From VAZQ01 sp036557705 (GTDB lineage Bacteria; Pseudomonadota; Alphaproteobacteria; Rhizobiales; Xanthobacteraceae): 64,000 bases of DNA. This document shows, in pieces, positions 8,007 through 16,999 of this stretch (positions are counted from its first letter, which is position 1; the number at the start of each line of letters is the position of its first letter). The position numbers were made by a program, and so were the translations under genes. The notes beneath the pieces are model-generated. The model saw nothing but the letters and a program-made list of their open reading frames with translations, searched no databases and had not been told where the DNA came from. Where the stretch lies: the NCBI GenBank assembly GCA_036557705.1, contig DATBHB010000159.1:110062-174061 (forward strand), given 5' to 3'.

Positions 8007-9110
8007 CTACCCCCGCGCCTGCGAAATGTCGGCGACCTGGAGCGACACGGTCATGTCGCTGCCGCCGCGGTTGATCTCGATCTGCACGGTTTTACCTATC
8101 CCGACCTGCTCAAGCTCCTGGGTCAGATCGCTAAGCTGGTGCACCGGTTTCCTGTCGACGCCTGTAATGACATCGCCAAGCTCTCCGCGCGCGGCGTCAA
8201 TCCCGCGCAGGCCCGCCTTTGCGGCCGGCGAGCCCGGAACGGTGCGCACGATGATGACACCCTGAACGCCCAGTTTGGTCGCGGCAGCCTCGCTCGCCGC
8301 CACAATACCGATCCCCGGTGTCGGCACCCGGCCGTTTTTGATCAGCTCGGGGACGACCCGATTGACGGTATCAACCGGGATGGCAAATCCGACGCCGGCG
8401 CTCGTTCCCGACGGCGATACGATCGCGGTGTTCACCCCGATCATCCGGCCCGAGGAATCGAGGAGCGGACCGCCGGAATTCCCTGGATTGATCGGCGCGT
8501 CAGTCTGAATGACATTGGAAAGCTCGCGGCCGTTGCTGGTGGGCAAATGGCGCTTGAGCGCGCTGACAATCCCATTGGTCAACGTCTGGTCCAGACCAAA
8601 GGGATTTCCAATTGCGAAAACGGCTTGGCCCACCTGGAGATTCGCCGATTCGCCCACCATGATGGGCGGCGGCAGTTTCACTCCGGTGACCCTTATGACG
8701 GCAAGGTCGTAATTGGGCGCGGTCCCGACGATTGTGGCTGTCGCAGTCTGACCGGATGCAAACCGCACGGCCAGCGAATTGGTGCCTTGGACTACATGAT
8801 TGTTGGTCACGATGTGGCCGGCCTCGTCCCAAACCGAACCGGTGCCGCTCTGGATTCCAGTCTCCTCGCCCCCGAGCTGTCCGAACACGTTGCCACCGCC
8901 GACTTGGCCCACCACCTGCACGACGGAGGGCGAGACCCGCTGAAAAATCTCGATCGTGCTTTTCTCGTAATCGGCAAGCGAGCCCCGCGGCTCGACCGGG
9001 CGGGGGGTCGTGGCCGAGTACAGGCGATCCTCGACGTACGGCCTAAGCGCTATGAATCCCAGGACGATGAGGATCGCCAGACCGATCCATCGGACAGATC
9101 GATTTTCCAT
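8007..9110 (-). CDS. HtrA/Deg-type membrane-anchored serine protease with one PDZ domain
   Basis: A 367-residue protein. An N-terminal membrane anchor (residues about 7-23, VRWIGLAILIVLGFIAL) is followed by a trypsin-like domain. The catalytic triad is complete: histidine in TNNHVV, aspartate in NYDLAV and serine in NPGNSGGPLL. One C-terminal PDZ domain follows (about residues 265-360, with GVIIVRTVPGSPAAKAGL). The architecture, anchor plus a single PDZ, matches DegS-like or small plant-type Deg proteases rather than two-PDZ DegP. It probably acts in the periplasm on damaged or regulatory membrane proteins. Confidence 0.92.
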   Translation of the reverse strand: MENRSVRWIGLAILIVLGFIALRPYVEDRLYSATTPRPVEPRGSLADYEKSTIEIFQRVSPSVVQVVGQVGGGNVFGQLGGEETGIQSGTGSVWDEAGHIVTNNHVVQGTNSLAVRFASGQTATATIVGTAPNYDLAVIRVTGVKLPPPIMVGESANLQVGQAVFAIGNPFGLDQTLTNGIVSALKRHLPTSNGRELSNVIQTDAPINPGNSGGPLLDSSGRMIGVNTAIVSPSGTSAGVGFAIPVDTVNRVVPELIKNGRVPTPGIGIVAASEAAATKLGVQGVIIVRTVPGSPAAKAGLRGIDAARGELGDVITGVDRKPVHQLSDLTQELEQVGIGKTVQIEINRGGSDMTVSLQVADISQARG

Positions 9111-9197
9111 GAATGCATTTCCCGTATGGCCTGATCGGGTTCACATCGGTGGCCGCCGCGCAAACGGCAAACCGAGCGCATTGGTTCCGGCCCATCC

Positions 9198-9322
9198 GTA
9201 GGGTGGGCAAAGGCGCGGTCCACACGTACGAGTCGCGCCACACGCAAATTAAAGAGCGCCGTGCCCACGCGCGTGGGCACGGCGCGCGCGCTGAAGCGCA
9301 CTTGCGCCTTTGCCCACCCTAC
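9198..9322. repeat. Compound palindrome, GTAGGGTGGGCAAA family, copy 2
   Basis: The outer arms GTAGGGTGGGCAAAGGCGC and GCGCCTTTGCCCACCCTAC match. The centre is one long palindrome, GCGCCGTGCCCACGCG with CGCGTGGGCACGGCGC. It lies between divergently transcribed genes and ends 17 bases before the hydantoinase-B start, so here it is in a leader or promoter region rather than a terminator position. Confidence 0.88.
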
Positions 9323-9339
9323 GTAAATTCGCGTACGAG

Positions 9340-11073
9340 ATGCAAGATAATCGCGGTCAGCCCGGCATCGATGCCCCGAGAATCGATCCGATCACGCTGG
9401 AAGTGATCCGGCATCGGCTCATTTCCATTACCAATCAGATCGACGCCAACATCAAGCGCACGGCCTTCAGCCCATATATCTACGAGTATAACGATTTCGC
9501 CGTCGGACTCGCCGACCCCAACGGTCAACTGGTCGCGCAATGCACCGGCGGGATGCCGCCGTTCGTCGCCGACTCCGTCGGCATGGCAGTGCGCGACGGG
9601 CTTGCCGTCTACGGGCGCGAGCGGCTTGCCCACGGCGATGTCGTGCTCTGCAACCACGCCGCCGTGCAGGGACAGCATCTCAACAACACGGTGATGTATA
9701 CCCCGATCCGCTGTGGGAGCGAGCACACCCGACTGATCGGCTTCTTTGCCATTAATGTGCATTGGATCGATATCGCCGGCGCCGTGCCGCACTCGCCGGA
9801 TATCTTCGGGGAAGGCCTCCAGCTGCGCTCGATCAAGCTGTGGAAACGCGGCGAGCCGGTCGAAGAAGTCTACCGCATAATCGAGAATAATACCCGCCAG
9901 CCGGTCGAGCTGATGGGCGACATCGCGGCCCAACTCGCCGGCTGCCTCATGGGGCGCGATCTCGTCATTGCCCTGATCGAGAAATACGGCGCCGCGACCT
10001 TCGCCCGGGCCGCCGAGCTCATTCTCGATCAGGCGGAAGCCGCGGCTCGCGCGCTCATCCGCTCAATGCCGGATGGCGTCTACAGCCACGAGACTTTCCT
10101 GGACAATGACCGCGCCGGAGATGAGCCGCTGCCGATCCGGATCAAGGTCGTTGTGGAAGACGACGAGATGACAATCGACTATTCGGGCATTGCGGGGCAG
10201 GTCGCCGGCCCGATCAATTCCGGCTGGTTCGGCGGCGGCCAGACTACCGCCCGCGTCGCCTTCAAGTACCTTCTCGGCGCCGACGAGATGGCGAACGAAG
10301 GCACGTTTCGACCGCTCAATCTTGTGCTGCCCCCCGGGAGAATTCTCAGCGCCGACCCAACCGCTCCCATGGGCAACTATTCGACGCCCTTCCCGACCGT
10401 GATCGACGGGGTCATCAAGGCGCTGGAAAAGGCGCTGCCGGCACGCGTGCCCGGCGGGCATTTCGGCACTCATTCGGGCATCCGTTTCCATGGGCGGCTC
10501 GCCGACGGCACGTTTTTCGGGACCCACGACAGCGGCCATGGCGGCTGGGGCGCATGCGCCACGCACGACGGAAGCGGCCCGTTCCGGACCATGGCGCATG
10601 GCGATACACGGATCATCCCGCTCGAATTGCAGGAGGCCCATCTGCCGGTCCGATTCGAGGAATTGTCGCTGCGGCCCGATTCGGGCGGTGCCGGCATGTT
10701 CCGGGGAGGGCTCGGATTTCGGAAGATCTACCGGATGTTAGGTCCGTGCGAGGTGCAAACGAATCTCGATCGGACGCGTTTTCCACCCTGGGGTGTGCAG
10801 GGCGGCAGCGAGGGAAAACCCGGCCGCTTCACGCTCGTCGGTGGCCACACCGGCATGGAACGGTCGATCGAGAAGGAAAAGCGTTTGCGGGTGTTCCCCG
10901 GCGACTGCATCTGCGTTGAGACCGGCGGCGGGGGCGGCTATGGGCGGCCCGAGCAGCGCGCCCTTGATCTCATTCAACGCGATCTCGATGCCGGGTACAT
11001 TACCGCAGAGGCCGCGGTGCGCGATTACGCAGTCGTGATCGGCGCTGATGGCAAGGCGGAGAAAGGACCGTAA
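9340..11073 (+). CDS. Hydantoinase B/oxoprolinase family protein (HyuB)
   Basis: A 577-residue HyuB-type subunit. It has ITLEVIRHRLISITNQI at the start, DFAVGLADPNGQLV, HGDVVLCNHAAVQGQHLNN, SGWFGGGQTTARVA, and the closing glycine-rich VETGGGGGYGRPEQRALDLIQRD. HyuB partners with the ATP-binding HyuA to open cyclic amides (hydantoins, 5-oxoproline) or in acetone carboxylase-like complexes. No hyuA is found in the window. The start at 9340 leaves the upstream compound repeat untranslated. It may form a unit with the receptor gene downstream, although a repeat separates them. Confidence 0.9.
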   Translation: MQDNRGQPGIDAPRIDPITLEVIRHRLISITNQIDANIKRTAFSPYIYEYNDFAVGLADPNGQLVAQCTGGMPPFVADSVGMAVRDGLAVYGRERLAHGDVVLCNHAAVQGQHLNNTVMYTPIRCGSEHTRLIGFFAINVHWIDIAGAVPHSPDIFGEGLQLRSIKLWKRGEPVEEVYRIIENNTRQPVELMGDIAAQLAGCLMGRDLVIALIEKYGAATFARAAELILDQAEAAARALIRSMPDGVYSHETFLDNDRAGDEPLPIRIKVVVEDDEMTIDYSGIAGQVAGPINSGWFGGGQTTARVAFKYLLGADEMANEGTFRPLNLVLPPGRILSADPTAPMGNYSTPFPTVIDGVIKALEKALPARVPGGHFGTHSGIRFHGRLADGTFFGTHDSGHGGWGACATHDGSGPFRTMAHGDTRIIPLELQEAHLPVRFEELSLRPDSGGAGMFRGGLGFRKIYRMLGPCEVQTNLDRTRFPPWGVQGGSEGKPGRFTLVGGHTGMERSIEKEKRLRVFPGDCICVETGGGGGYGRPEQRALDLIQRDLDAGYITAEAAVRDYAVVIGADGKAEKGP

Positions 11074-11079
11074 CGATGT

Positions 11080-11283
11080 GGTGTCCCGGGCGCAGCGCAG
11101 CGCGGCCGTTTCTCGGACGTGGAGCACAGGAGCGGAGCCGGGCTGCGCCGCAGAGGGACTGCCAAGAACTCGGTTTCGGGCGGTCCCGGATCAGCGGTGC
11201 ACCACTCGGGCGCGCCGAGGAGAATGCACAGGCTTCAAACAGTTACTGGCGCGCGCTCGCGCTGCATCGCATCCGGGACACGC
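11080..11283. repeat. Palindromic repeat, GTGTCCCGG...CCGGGACAC family
   Basis: The element starts GTGTCCCGGGCGCAGCGCAG and ends CATCCGGGACACG. GCGGTCCCGGATC lies in the middle. A second copy is at about 26431-26637. It ends only about 15 bases before the first usable ATG of the next receptor gene. Confidence 0.75.
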
Positions 11284-11297
11284 TCCGACTTTCTCCG

Positions 11298-12314
11298 ATG
11301 CTTGCATGCGCGGTTCATCTCACTGGACTTACGCCCGCGAAGGCAGAGCCAATCGAGGAATTCTATCGCGGCAAGACGATCACGATGTATGTGGGAACTG
11401 GGGTCGGAGCTGGAGCGGTCAGCGCCTATCCATTGGCGCTCGCGCCAGTGATCCGGAGATACATTCCGGGCAATCCTAATATCGTGGTCGAGCACATGCC
11501 CGGAGCCGGCGGCATCAAGGCGGCGACTTTCATCGACAGCATCGGCCCGCAGGACGGCACCGCCTGGGGCTTCATTACCCGCGGGTTCATGCTCGCCCCG
11601 CTGCTCAAGCTGCCGCAGGCGCAGTTCCGGCCCCAGCAATTCAACTGGATCGGCAGCCCCTCGCGCACGGTTTCGGTCGGCATGGTATGGAATGGCTCGA
11701 CGCCGGTGCGCTCGATAGCGGACGCCATGCGCACCGAAGTGGTGGTCGGGGCTACCTCGGCCGCCCAGGATACCGGCATATTCCCGCGCGCGCTCAACCG
11801 CATCATCGGCACGAAATTCAAGATCGTCACCGGCTATGCCAGCGTTGGCGCGGTCGATCTCGCCATCGAACGCGGCGAAGTGCAAGGCAAGGTCGGCTCG
11901 ACCTGGAAATCGCTCAACAGCGGCCCAAGCATTCGCTGGGTATCGGACAAACTGGTGTCGGTCCTGGTCCAGCTTGGGGTCAAGAAGGCCCCCGATATTC
12001 CCGCCGACGTGCCGCTGGGGCTCGATCTTGCACGAACTCCGGAGGACCGTCAGGTGCTCGAAGTTCTGTGCGCCCCGAGCGCCACCGGCTATCCGTCCTT
12101 CATGGGGCCAGGCGTTCCGAAAGAGCGCGTGGCGGCAATTCGTGCCGCCTATGCAATGGCGCTCAAGGACCCTGAATTCGTCGATATGGTTCAGCGAAGC
12201 GGGCTCGATCTCGATCCGATCGGGGCCGAAGAACTCACCGAAATCGTGCGCAGCATCTACGCGCTGCCGCAGGCCGCCGTCGCGCGCGCCCGCGAGCTGC
12301 TGCCGGGGCTGTAG
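11298..12314 (+). CDS. Bug-type (tripartite tricarboxylate) binding receptor with a shortened signal peptide
   Basis: This 338-residue reading has a complete mature domain: EPIEEFYRGKTITMYVG, RRYIPGNPNIVVEHMPGAGG, IKAATFID and the usual C-terminal GLDLDPIGAEEL. The ATG at 11298 leaves only about 16 residues (MLACAVHLTGLTPAKA) before the mature start and no basic n-region, which is short for a secretion signal. The frame upstream stays open but is repeat-derived and lacks a normal start codon close by. The repeat may have replaced the native 5' end. The stop TAG is the first TAG of the compound repeat. No membrane partner genes are nearby. Confidence 0.82.
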   Translation: MLACAVHLTGLTPAKAEPIEEFYRGKTITMYVGTGVGAGAVSAYPLALAPVIRRYIPGNPNIVVEHMPGAGGIKAATFIDSIGPQDGTAWGFITRGFMLAPLLKLPQAQFRPQQFNWIGSPSRTVSVGMVWNGSTPVRSIADAMRTEVVVGATSAAQDTGIFPRALNRIIGTKFKIVTGYASVGAVDLAIERGEVQGKVGSTWKSLNSGPSIRWVSDKLVSVLVQLGVKKAPDIPADVPLGLDLARTPEDRQVLEVLCAPSATGYPSFMGPGVPKERVAAIRAAYAMALKDPEFVDMVQRSGLDLDPIGAEELTEIVRSIYALPQAAVARARELLPGL

Positions 12315-12458
12315 GGTGGGCAAAGGCGCGCCGTTCGTCATTTTATCAGCGCGGGAAAAATTTGCGCCGGCGCGCCGTGCCCACGCGGTCCAATCTCTCG
12401 ATCATCATCCACGTGGGCACGGCGCACGCGAATACGCGTGCGCCTTTGCCCACCCTAC
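12311..12458. repeat. Compound palindrome, GTAGGGTGGGCAAA family, copy 3; supplies two stop codons
   Basis: The outer arms GTAGGGTGGGCAAAGGCGCG and GCGCCTTTGCCCACCCTAC flank inner arms GCCGTGCCCACGCGG and CCACGTGGGCACGGCG. TAG at 12312-12314 ends the plus-strand receptor gene. CTA at 12455-12457 (TAG on the minus strand) ends the minus-strand SDR gene. The element therefore fills the whole gap between two convergent genes and is a plausible bidirectional terminator. Confidence 0.9.
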
Positions 12459-13309
12459 CGCGCGCCGACCGGCGGCGTACGCAGCACCGGCGCTTCGCGC
12501 GCTTTGGCAGCTGCCTCGTTCGGCGGCAATGACTCATCCCACAGCTTTCCGACGAATCGCGCGCCGGTAATGCCGTCCGAGTGTCTCGAAGCGAGCCAGA
12601 CGATTGGGCCTGCCATCACGCTCGGCGGCAGCAATGGTTGGCCTCTCGCGGCAAGCTCCATGCGTGCCGCCATGTGAACGAAATCGGTATCGGCAGCGCC
12701 ACCGGGGATGAGCGAATTGACGGTGACGCCGGTGCCTTCCAGGTCCTTAGCCCAGATCAGTGTTGCAGCTTCGATCCCTGCTTTGCTCACGCCGTAGGGC
12801 GAATTGGCGCGCCGCTGCATGGTCGCGAGACTGGTCGTGACGTTGATGATCCGGCCCCAGCCGGCCGCCACCATATGCGGCACGGCGCTGCGCGCCATCA
12901 GGAAAGTGCCGTTGATATTGGTGTCGACGATCGCGCGCCAGAGGTCCGGATCGGACTCCCAGAATTTCAACGAGCGCGTGTTCGGCGAGCGTTCGAGATG
13001 AGCAGGTCCCATCCCGGCATTGTTCACCACCATGTCGAGAGCGCCGAAAACTTCGAGCGTTCCTGCGACCAGGCGCTCGCAATCCGATTTGGAAGTAATG
13101 TCGCAGGCAATGCCGCGCACACGGCCGCGGCCCGCCTCGGCTTCGATCGTGGCCGATGCCTGCGCGAGCGCAGCGCTGTCCACATCGGCAAGGAGGATGC
13201 GGGCGCCAGCACGCGCGAGCGCTTCGGCCATCGCTCGGCCCAGGCCACGCGCAGCGCCGGTCACGACCGCGACCCGGCCATCGAGACGGATATTGTTGAT
13301 CGAAGTCAC
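12455..13309 (-). CDS. Short-chain dehydrogenase/reductase (SDR)
   Basis: A 284-residue classical SDR. It has the cofactor loop VVTGAARGLGRAM, an NNAGMG motif, and the catalytic YGVSK (tyrosine and lysine of YxxxK) preceded by a serine or threonine in VTTSLA. The start is GTG at 13309, overlapping the stop of the upstream decarboxylase-like gene by four bases (GTGA), which indicates translational coupling. It is the third gene of a three-gene minus-strand operon. It probably oxidises or reduces the product of its upstream partners with NAD(P). Confidence 0.9.
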   Translation of the reverse strand: MTSINNIRLDGRVAVVTGAARGLGRAMAEALARAGARILLADVDSAALAQASATIEAEAGRGRVRGIACDITSKSDCERLVAGTLEVFGALDMVVNNAGMGPAHLERSPNTRSLKFWESDPDLWRAIVDTNINGTFLMARSAVPHMVAAGWGRIINVTTSLATMQRRANSPYGVSKAGIEAATLIWAKDLEGTGVTVNSLIPGGAADTDFVHMAARMELAARGQPLLPPSVMAGPIVWLASRHSDGITGARFVGKLWDESLPPNEAAAKAREAPVLRTPPVGAR

Positions 13310-14298
13310 TGTTCGATCGTGCTTGCCGCAAAGATCTCGTCGAGTCGCATCAGGCGCGGGGTAAGGCCCTGTTCGAGCGACATTTGCGCGGCGGTCTCGA
13401 GGATTTTGCGGTTGGCCTTGATGCCGTGGCGAAGCACCGGTTGGCGCAAGGCCTTGGCGGCGTCCTGCGAAATCGCCCCGCAGGCGAGATGATATTCGAC
13501 ATGCGCCATGCGCGCGCCGTCCGCAATCGCATTGGCCGCATCGAAAGCCTTGAGCAGATTAAGTGCCGCCCATGGATGCTGCTCGGCAATCTCCCGGCGC
13601 AGCACCATGCCATGATTGATCGGATAGATGCCCGTCTTGCGGAAATAGCGCACGCCTTCTGCTACCGGGTCCGGAAACAGAAATCTTATATCCGGATGAT
13701 CGGCGAGATCCACCTTGCTCCGATCGACCAGATTATCGTGCCGGATGTAATGAATGACCGCTTCAAGTTCGCCCGAGAGCATCATCGAGCCGATGTTCTT
13801 TTCCAGCGGAATCTGATGAATGGTGACGCCTTCCGGCGCCTTGAAGCCGACGCCCCCGGCATGGCTGTGGCTCGGCACCCGCTCCATCCAGAACTCCATC
13901 TCGGTCGGCGAGACCCCGAACTCGTGCTGGAGGATGCCGCGCGTCCACAGCGCTGCGGTCTGCTGATATTCGGGCACGCCCACGCGGCGGCCCCTGAGAT
14001 CGGCCGGCGTTTCAATGCCGGAATCACGCCGCACCAGGATCTCGGTGTGAAAGAACTTCCGCGTGGTGAAAATCGGGAGCCCCACCCAACGGTCGTCGCC
14101 GCGAGCGCGCGCCATCATCAGCGAGGAGAGCGACATTTCGGAAACATCGAAATCGCCAAAACGAAGCTGCCGCCAGAACAGCTCTGAAGCATGCACGACG
14201 CTCGGAATGAGATCGATTCCATCGGGCGCCACATTGCCCTTGAGAATCGGCCATGTCCGCGGATTGGAGGCAATGCCAAGGCTGAGTTGAAGCTTCAT
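13306..14298 (-). CDS. 4,5-dihydroxyphthalate decarboxylase-like (Pht5-type) protein
   Basis: A 330-residue protein of the family that includes 4,5-dihydroxyphthalate decarboxylase. The family has a periplasmic-binding-protein fold but lacks a signal peptide. Typical segments are LGIASNPRTWPILKG, FDVSEMSLSSLMMARARGD, RRDSGIETPADLRGRRVGVPEYQQTAALW and a C-terminal HPWAALNLLKAFD. It starts 4 bases after the upstream amidohydrolase stop and overlaps the downstream SDR. It may decarboxylate an aromatic acid or act as a ligand-binding protein. The family name is secure; the substrate is not. Confidence 0.82.
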   Translation of the reverse strand: MKLQLSLGIASNPRTWPILKGNVAPDGIDLIPSVVHASELFWRQLRFGDFDVSEMSLSSLMMARARGDDRWVGLPIFTTRKFFHTEILVRRDSGIETPADLRGRRVGVPEYQQTAALWTRGILQHEFGVSPTEMEFWMERVPSHSHAGGVGFKAPEGVTIHQIPLEKNIGSMMLSGELEAVIHYIRHDNLVDRSKVDLADHPDIRFLFPDPVAEGVRYFRKTGIYPINHGMVLRREIAEQHPWAALNLLKAFDAANAIADGARMAHVEYHLACGAISQDAAKALRQPVLRHGIKANRKILETAAQMSLEQGLTPRLMRLDEIFAASTIEQ

Positions 14299-14302
14299 GC
14301 GA

Positions 14303-16024
14303 TCAAGCCTGGAAAACCGTATTACCGCCAGTCACGGTCCGCACGATCGCAATGTCCTTAATTTTGCTCTGGTCCACCGTGTGTGGATCGTCCGCGAGGA
14401 CGACGTAATCTGCGAGCTTCCCCGGGCTGATTGAGCCCTTTATGGCTTCCTCGCGCGATGCGTAAGCGCCGTTGATCGTCACCACGTGCAGAGCCTGCTC
14501 CACGCTGATCCGCTGGTTGCCTCCCCAGGTCTCGCCGTTCCACCCGGTGCGGGTGACCATGCCCTGGATGCCCATCAGCGGCGCGAACGGCCCCGGTCCG
14601 AAATCCGATCCAGCCGCCGCCGCGATCCCCGCGAGGGCGAAGGAATGGAACGCCATGGCGCGCTGCATCAGCGCTTCGCCATAGAAATGAAACTTGTCCG
14701 AATTGTAATAGGCATAGGACGTGAACGGCGCCGGCACTGCGCCGGCGGCCTTGATCCGCCGCAGGAGATCGTCATTTATCAGCGTGCAGTGAGTAATCTT
14801 GGGCCGCGGATCGGGGCGCGGGAATAGCTGCTGCGCCCGCTCGAACGCAGTGAGCGCCATGTCGATTGCGATATCCCCATTAGCGTGGCAGTTGACCTGG
14901 ATGCCGGCCCGGTGCACCCGCTCGACCCAGGCATTGAGGTCTTCCTGCGAGGTCACGACGTTGCCGCGGTAGGGCGGCTCGACGCCAGGATAGGGAACGC
15001 TCAGCGCCATGGTGCGCTCCGAGAACGACCCGTCGCAATTGTGTTCGAAGGTCGCGCCCAGCCGTATCCACTCGTCCCCAAAGCCGGTCGCAATTCCGGC
15101 CTTGATCATCGCTTCGATTACGTCGTCGGCAGGCTCGTAGCTCACGCGATGGAGGAGATCTCCCCGCGCGCGTACCTCCTGGAGGGCGGCGAGATCGCCG
15201 CCTTCGTGATGCACGCTGGTGAGGCCGTAACGGACGAATTGCTTGGAAATGAAGGTCAGCGCATCGCGGTTTCGGCGCCTGATCTGTTCGGCCGTATAGC
15301 TCGGCCGCTTGCCGACATTGTTGAAGACATTGCGAGCGCGGTCCGTCACCCGCCCATTGAGTTCGCCGTTCGCATCGCGATCGAAAGTGCCGGCGGGCGA
15401 ATCAGGCGTATTCCTGGTGACGCCGGCGAGCTCGAAGGCCTTGCTGTTGTAATACGTGGTATGGCCGCCGCGATGGCGGACCGACACCGGATGGTCGCGC
15501 GACACTTGATCGAGGTCGCCAATATTGAGCTGGCGCTTGTCCGCCACTTTGGTGTCGTCGAAGAAGAACCCCTCGACCCAAGACCCCGGCGGGGTTTCGC
15601 GTGCGCGCGCGCGCAGCTTGTCGACGATGCCGGCAATGGTCACGAACTCGACTTCATACGGATTGCCGACGAGGACTTCGTAGAGCAGGATCGCTCCCGG
15701 CGCATGGTTGTGGGCATCGATGAATCCCGGAACGACCGCCATTTGTTTGGCATCGAAAATTTGCGTCCGCTTGCCGGCGAGCGACTTGATGTTTTCGGTA
15801 CTTCCTACCGCGACGAAGCGCGCTCCCTTGACGGCAAACGCCTCCGCCATGGGCATGATCGGATCGACGGTGTATACCCGCGCGTTGACAACGATCAGAT
15901 CGGGATCCTGCGTAGAGCCGGTTTGAGCGAGCGCCCCATGCGGCCACTCGGCGTCGATGAGACCAGCGATGCCGGCTCCGGAAAGGCCCATGAACTCTCT
16001 GCGGCTGTAGCGCTGCTTCGCCAT
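14303..16024 (-). CDS. Tat-exported amidohydrolase, YtcJ-like
   Basis: A 573-residue protein. A twin-arginine signal (YSRREFMGLSGAGIAG) leads into a metal-dependent amidohydrolase domain: VPGFIDAHNHAPGA with the HxH motif, HRGGHTTYYNS, VNCHANGDIAIDMAL and a late ASGSDFGPGPF-type aspartate region (AAAGSDFGP). It belongs to the YtcJ/AepA branch. It most likely hydrolyses an amide or cyclic ester outside the cytoplasm. It is the first gene of the operon with the decarboxylase-like and SDR genes. Confidence 0.9.
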   Translation of the reverse strand: MAKQRYSRREFMGLSGAGIAGLIDAEWPHGALAQTGSTQDPDLIVVNARVYTVDPIMPMAEAFAVKGARFVAVGSTENIKSLAGKRTQIFDAKQMAVVPGFIDAHNHAPGAILLYEVLVGNPYEVEFVTIAGIVDKLRARARETPPGSWVEGFFFDDTKVADKRQLNIGDLDQVSRDHPVSVRHRGGHTTYYNSKAFELAGVTRNTPDSPAGTFDRDANGELNGRVTDRARNVFNNVGKRPSYTAEQIRRRNRDALTFISKQFVRYGLTSVHHEGGDLAALQEVRARGDLLHRVSYEPADDVIEAMIKAGIATGFGDEWIRLGATFEHNCDGSFSERTMALSVPYPGVEPPYRGNVVTSQEDLNAWVERVHRAGIQVNCHANGDIAIDMALTAFERAQQLFPRPDPRPKITHCTLINDDLLRRIKAAGAVPAPFTSYAYYNSDKFHFYGEALMQRAMAFHSFALAGIAAAAGSDFGPGPFAPLMGIQGMVTRTGWNGETWGGNQRISVEQALHVVTINGAYASREEAIKGSISPGKLADYVVLADDPHTVDQSKIKDIAIVRTVTGGNTVFQA

Positions 16025-16109
16025 CGCTCCTCACCCTGGGCCGGTTTCCGTGCGTCGGTGGCGGGTTTCAAACTCGCCCGTGCAAAAGACCGCCCTGCCA
16101 CGTCGTAAT

Positions 16110-16895
16110 TCAGGCATGCACCGCGGCACGCTTTTCCTGCCGCTTACGGGCTACCACCTCGATGATGCTGCGATCGGGAGCGCGAAACCGCAGCGTGGGT
16201 GCGCCCGGTTTCGACAGGATCTGGCCGCCGTATTTCTTGATCGCTGCTGCCAATGCATCGCAGTTATCGACTTCAAGGCCCCAGTGGTGAATGCGCGGAC
16301 CAGGGCCGGCGAGCATGGCATCTTCGCGGTCCTCCCGGTCCCATTTCATCAGCGCGAGATCGATATTGCCGTCGGTGAGGTGGCGCGAGACGTGGTCGCC
16401 ATGCGGCGTGGTGCCGTGCAGCTCGAAATCGAAGACGTTTTCATAAAACCGGGTCGCCTTTTCCATATCCTGTACTTTAAGCGCCAGGTGAACGATGCGG
16501 CTCTTCTTGCTGCGTTCCTGCAGCTTATAGCGTCCGACCTGGACGATTTCGGCCATGCAGCCATCAGGGGCGCGAAATTTCAGCGCGCCCTCTTCCGGAT
16601 CGGAGAACACATCGCCCCCGTTCTCCCTGATTTTCTTCACCGTTGCGGAACGGTCATCGACCTCGATACCGAAATGATGAATGCATGGACCGGGGCCTGC
16701 CAGCTTCGCCTCCGGCTCGTCCTCGCTGTCGTACACCATCAAGGCAAGATCGATCGTGCCTTCAGTCATATGCCGCGAAGTGTGCCCGCGGGCATACCCG
16801 GTCTTGAGCTGATAGATGCCGAAAACGTCCTCGTAGAACTCGGTGGCCCTCTCCAGATCGTCGACCTTGAGTGCGATATGAACGATACGAGCCAT
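16110..16895 (-). CDS. Tandem VOC (glyoxalase/bleomycin resistance) protein
   Basis: A 261-residue protein made of two clearly homologous VOC halves joined near residue 130. The first reads RIVHIALKVDDLERATEFYE and the second RIVHLALKVQDMEKATRFYE. Both then have SRH(M/L)T-G-IDLALM, a LAGPGP-IHH segment and a final RAPD..-EIV strand. Each half keeps a histidine near the start, a histidine in the IHH motif and a glutamate near the end, so two metal sites, or one shared site, are possible. It lies alone upstream of the amidohydrolase operon. The substrate is unknown. Confidence 0.87.
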   Translation of the reverse strand: MARIVHIALKVDDLERATEFYEDVFGIYQLKTGYARGHTSRHMTEGTIDLALMVYDSEDEPEAKLAGPGPCIHHFGIEVDDRSATVKKIRENGGDVFSDPEEGALKFRAPDGCMAEIVQVGRYKLQERSKKSRIVHLALKVQDMEKATRFYENVFDFELHGTTPHGDHVSRHLTDGNIDLALMKWDREDREDAMLAGPGPRIHHWGLEVDNCDALAAAIKKYGGQILSKPGAPTLRFRAPDRSIIEVVARKRQEKRAAVHA

Positions 16896-16999
16896 GATCT
16901 GATTTCCCCCTGGGCGGGTACGGGCTGTCCGGCTTGGCGCGATCTTACGAAAGCATCAACCCGCCCGCACGGCAAGGGGCAAGTGCGAACCTCGATCCG

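Noticed and set aside
11076..11297. Receptor start at 11076 giving a 412-residue protein
   Set aside because: The extra N-terminus (RSAARPFLGRGAQERSRAAP and following) is translated repeat sequence with no signal character.
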